From a virus: a stretch of DNA of 20,381 nucleotides. Positions 19,601-20,381 of this stretch are shown piece after piece; positions within the stretch are counted from its first letter, which is position 1; every line of letters begins with the position of its first letter. Made by a program: the position numbers and the translations under genes. The DNA lies in IMG/VR virus record IMGVR_UViG_3300031974_002899, positions 1 through 20,381 of that record; one strand, written 5' to 3'. Below the pieces are notes generated by a model that saw only the letters and a program-made list of their open reading frames with translations, made no database searches and was not told the origin of the DNA.

Positions 19601-20381
19601 CAAGTGGTGATCTAAGATTCGATGACAGCATCAAAGCAGTATTTGGCAGCAGTAACGATCTACAAGTATACCATGATGGTAGTAACAGTTACGTATATGA
19701 TACAGGTACCGGCGAGTTACGTCTTAGAGGTTCAACTGTAAGACTACAGTCAGCAGCTGGCGAAACGCTAGCTGATTTTACAGAAGACGGTGCTGCTAGA
19801 CTACATTACGACAATGCTGTAAAGATTGCTACAACTAATACAGGAACTAGTATCACAGGAAACATTGTCGTAAGCGGTACTGTAGATGGTCGTGATGTGG
19901 CAGCAGACGGCACGAAGTTAGATGGTATTGAAGCAGGAGCAACAGCAGATCAAACACAATCTGAAATAAATGCACTTGGTATTACTGCAACAGGACTATC
20001 TGGTACTCCAGACATAACTGTAGGTACGGTTAGCTCAGGCAACATTACTCTTACAAGTACCGACGACGGTAGCGCAGCTGGTCCTGATTTAATATTATAT
20101 CGCAACAGCGCATCTCCAGCAGACGCTGATTATATTGGACAAATACAGTTCAAAGGACGTAACGACGGCAATGCTGATGAAATCTATGCAAAAGTTACAG
20201 GAAAAATAGATGATGCTTCTAATGCAACCGAAGACGGTATTATTGAAACTGCTATCAAAGGCAACGGTTCGTTTGTTATAGTAAGCAGACAACGCTCCGA
20301 CGAATTACAATTGATAAACGGTGTCGGTTTAAACGTTGCTGGCAATATTGCCGTAGGCGGCACTGTAGACGGTCGTGATGT
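16684..20381 (+). CDS. Giant modular tail-fibre/adhesin protein, partial
   Basis: The ATG at 16684 follows an AAGGA site that overlaps the stop of the previous gene; the frame stays open for 1232 codons to the window edge. It begins MARRIRGWKWDNKAKEQFIN, then VRSTQDLIFNIDSD and NGRVGIGTTAPDTLLDVNGT, the attachment motif of phage fibres. Next come a DNDLEIYHDGSNSYI-type module (16987-17330), the long module shared with the upstream gene (17236-18290), a unit WYDKEHATINYWSDDPNVVH and KGQPLYFSG (from 18340), a ThrSer-rich part, then a second copy of the YHDGSNSY module (19614-19957) and the start of a third VDGRDV copy at 20362. It is co-transcribed with the previous gene and probably forms another part of the same host-binding fibre. 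The C-terminus is outside the window. Confidence 0.85.
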   Translation, partial: MARRIRGWKWDNKAKEQFINDELVRGTDGDVFVKSEADVRSTQDLIFNIDSDNDHTDSKFQVIKDSSTPIFTIRENGRVGIGTTAPDTLLDVNGTITANTLSLGDNEKALFGTGNDLEIYHDGSNSYIDDVGTGSLFLRSGTTYFQNAAGTKTSIQTNSGAGQTIYFDNSAKFATTATGVSITGNIVVSGTVDGRDVATDGTKLDGIETGATADQSAAEILTAIKTVDGASSGLDADILDGQEGSYYLDWTNTTNKPDPVITLNGDASGSVTLTDLASGTLTATLATVNSNVGSFGSATAIPVVTVNAKGLVTAVSTASISTDLGTAGDSGTGTVALASQSLTISGTSNEIETSASNQSITIGLPNTVAITTGLTVGGNSVLTTANEGSGNGIDADTVDGIEAAAITQSGDSVALTGDVTGSTTVAADGTISVATTIAANSVALGTDTTGNYVATVSGTANEIEVSGSGSETAAVTVGLPSDVTIGNELTVTTSLFTPIIDTTDSSAITVTPPANFSADVTMQNSLTVDNDVNVGSHVDFNNNHYNRHAEYQEGRMWYDKEHATINYWSDDPNVVHEIGLEEHQRVYNDTGSTILKGQPLYFSGNYTSGAKPAVPTVGLADATDVNAYNAQGIAAGDIPNNSYGYCLIAGQLFDVDTSGLSAGQNFFVGLTPGAVQNASPVYPNYPMCLGWVVKSDPTDGILLVNQQNHSVNSFRVRTSAHIGTDLQVDGDLTVLGSQTSVSTSDVTAGAPFYRANEGDSIGEAGTTFSGSGLDDAFFSGHFTGTSSTTYYVKIDSVGTPDTFAVSLDDFSTTISTGTAITGDKQLIHSADNIYVEFGATTGHTLNDKWTGTAAPTNVDTGFFSNRNTGGSGVGYTHVGLFFDVTDQKWKLVEEYDPTPAGAINTSHASYNEGTLVAGAFEAPTGTFSSTLTLGGNNVLTTANEGSGNGIDADTVDGVEASSFLRSDAADVKTSGDLRFDDSIKAVFGSSNDLQVYHDGSNSYVYDTGTGELRLRGSTVRLQSAAGETLADFTEDGAARLHYDNAVKIATTNTGTSITGNIVVSGTVDGRDVAADGTKLDGIEAGATADQTQSEINALGITATGLSGTPDITVGTVSSGNITLTSTDDGSAAGPDLILYRNSASPADADYIGQIQFKGRNDGNADEIYAKVTGKIDDASNATEDGIIETAIKGNGSFVIVSRQRSDELQLINGVGLNVAGNIAVGGTVDGRD
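16987..17330 (+). repeat. YHDGSNSY-VDGRDV module, copy 1
   Basis: The protein here reads ALFGTGNDLEIYHDGSNSYI, later SITGNIVVSGTVDGRDVATD and GTKLDGIETGATADQ. It is repeated at 19614-19957 within the same gene. The SITGNIVVSGTVDGRDV part is identical between copies at protein level. Confidence 0.88.
19614..19957 (+). repeat. YHDGSNSY-VDGRDV module, copy 2
   Basis: The protein reads AVFGSSNDLQVYHDGSNSYV, later SITGNIVVSGTVDGRDVAAD and GTKLDGIEAGATADQ, matching copy 1. Just before it, VLTTANEGSGNGIDADTVDG (19495-19554) repeats a unit at 17824-17883. The start of a third VDGRDV element is cut by the window end at 20362. Confidence 0.88.

Noticed and set aside
17421-19634. Several minus-strand open frames inside the second fibre gene
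   Set aside because: They are Val/Thr/Ser-rich mirror images of the repeated fibre modules and recur wherever a module recurs; the plus frame is continuous across all of them.
14809-20381. CRISPR-like direct repeats
   Set aside because: The repeats are long, coding, in frame and diverged, with no short constant repeat and unique spacers.
1-20381. tRNA genes, integrase, attachment sites or transposase
   Set aside because: No cloverleaf with a TTC arm, no tyrosine or serine recombinase motif and no terminal inverted repeats flanking an open frame were seen; the HNH gene is not embedded in a split gene.

Overview
This window looks like part of the genome of an AT-rich, lytic, tailed marine phage related to the T4-like myoviruses, of the sort that infects SAR11, other alphaproteobacteria or picocyanobacteria. 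The support is: dense gene packing with ATGA and TAATG overlaps; two giant fibre/adhesin genes built from repeated modules; TAAATA boxes upstream of structural genes that resemble the T4 late promoter TATAAATA; short N-termini that resemble T4 capsid-targeting peptides; and many small proteins without assignable function. I see no rRNA, tRNA, CRISPR array, IS element or integrase. No stretch longer than 300 bases lacks a gene. The host cannot be determined from this sequence.

Layout. Positions 1-6790 are read on the minus strand: a partial NifU-type Fe-S scaffold gene with a host-type promoter, a run of small hypothetical or virion-type genes, a monocistronic small structural-type gene (3289-3645), and a coupled four-gene operon (6790 to 3732) holding a Pol-beta-type nucleotidyltransferase next to a ligase-like (KxDG) nucleotidyltransferase. 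Positions 6844-8324 are plus strand: a class 3 lipase, then four tiny overlapping genes. Positions 8337-10802 are minus strand: an HNH endonuclease with a consensus sigma-70 promoter, an NNPGNIR-type lysozyme-like protein, a possible ADP-ribosyltransferase-fold protein and small basic proteins. Positions 10907-13183 are plus strand structural-type genes, including a LamG-like protein. Two small minus-strand genes lie at 13187-13844. From 13972 to the end of the window are two large fibre/adhesin genes, the second running off the edge.

How the genes fit together. Eleven TAAATA boxes sit in front of gene starts, which suggests a T4-type late programme, while the Fe-S gene and the HNH gene carry near-consensus sigma-70 promoters and would be served by the host polymerase early. 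At least nine minus-strand proteins begin with a similar peptide (basic residue, hydrophobic pair, then [LIV]xE) like the T4 internal-protein tags cut by prohead protease gp21. I infer that much of the minus-strand content is internal head cargo packaged with the DNA and injected, including two nucleotidyltransferase-fold enzymes. The best regulatory signal is a perfect 9-bp hairpin at 11102-11123 that holds the ribosome binding site in its loop and overlaps a late promoter, the arrangement T4 uses to keep late genes untranslated from early transcripts. All functions are read by eye from motifs; no database search was run.
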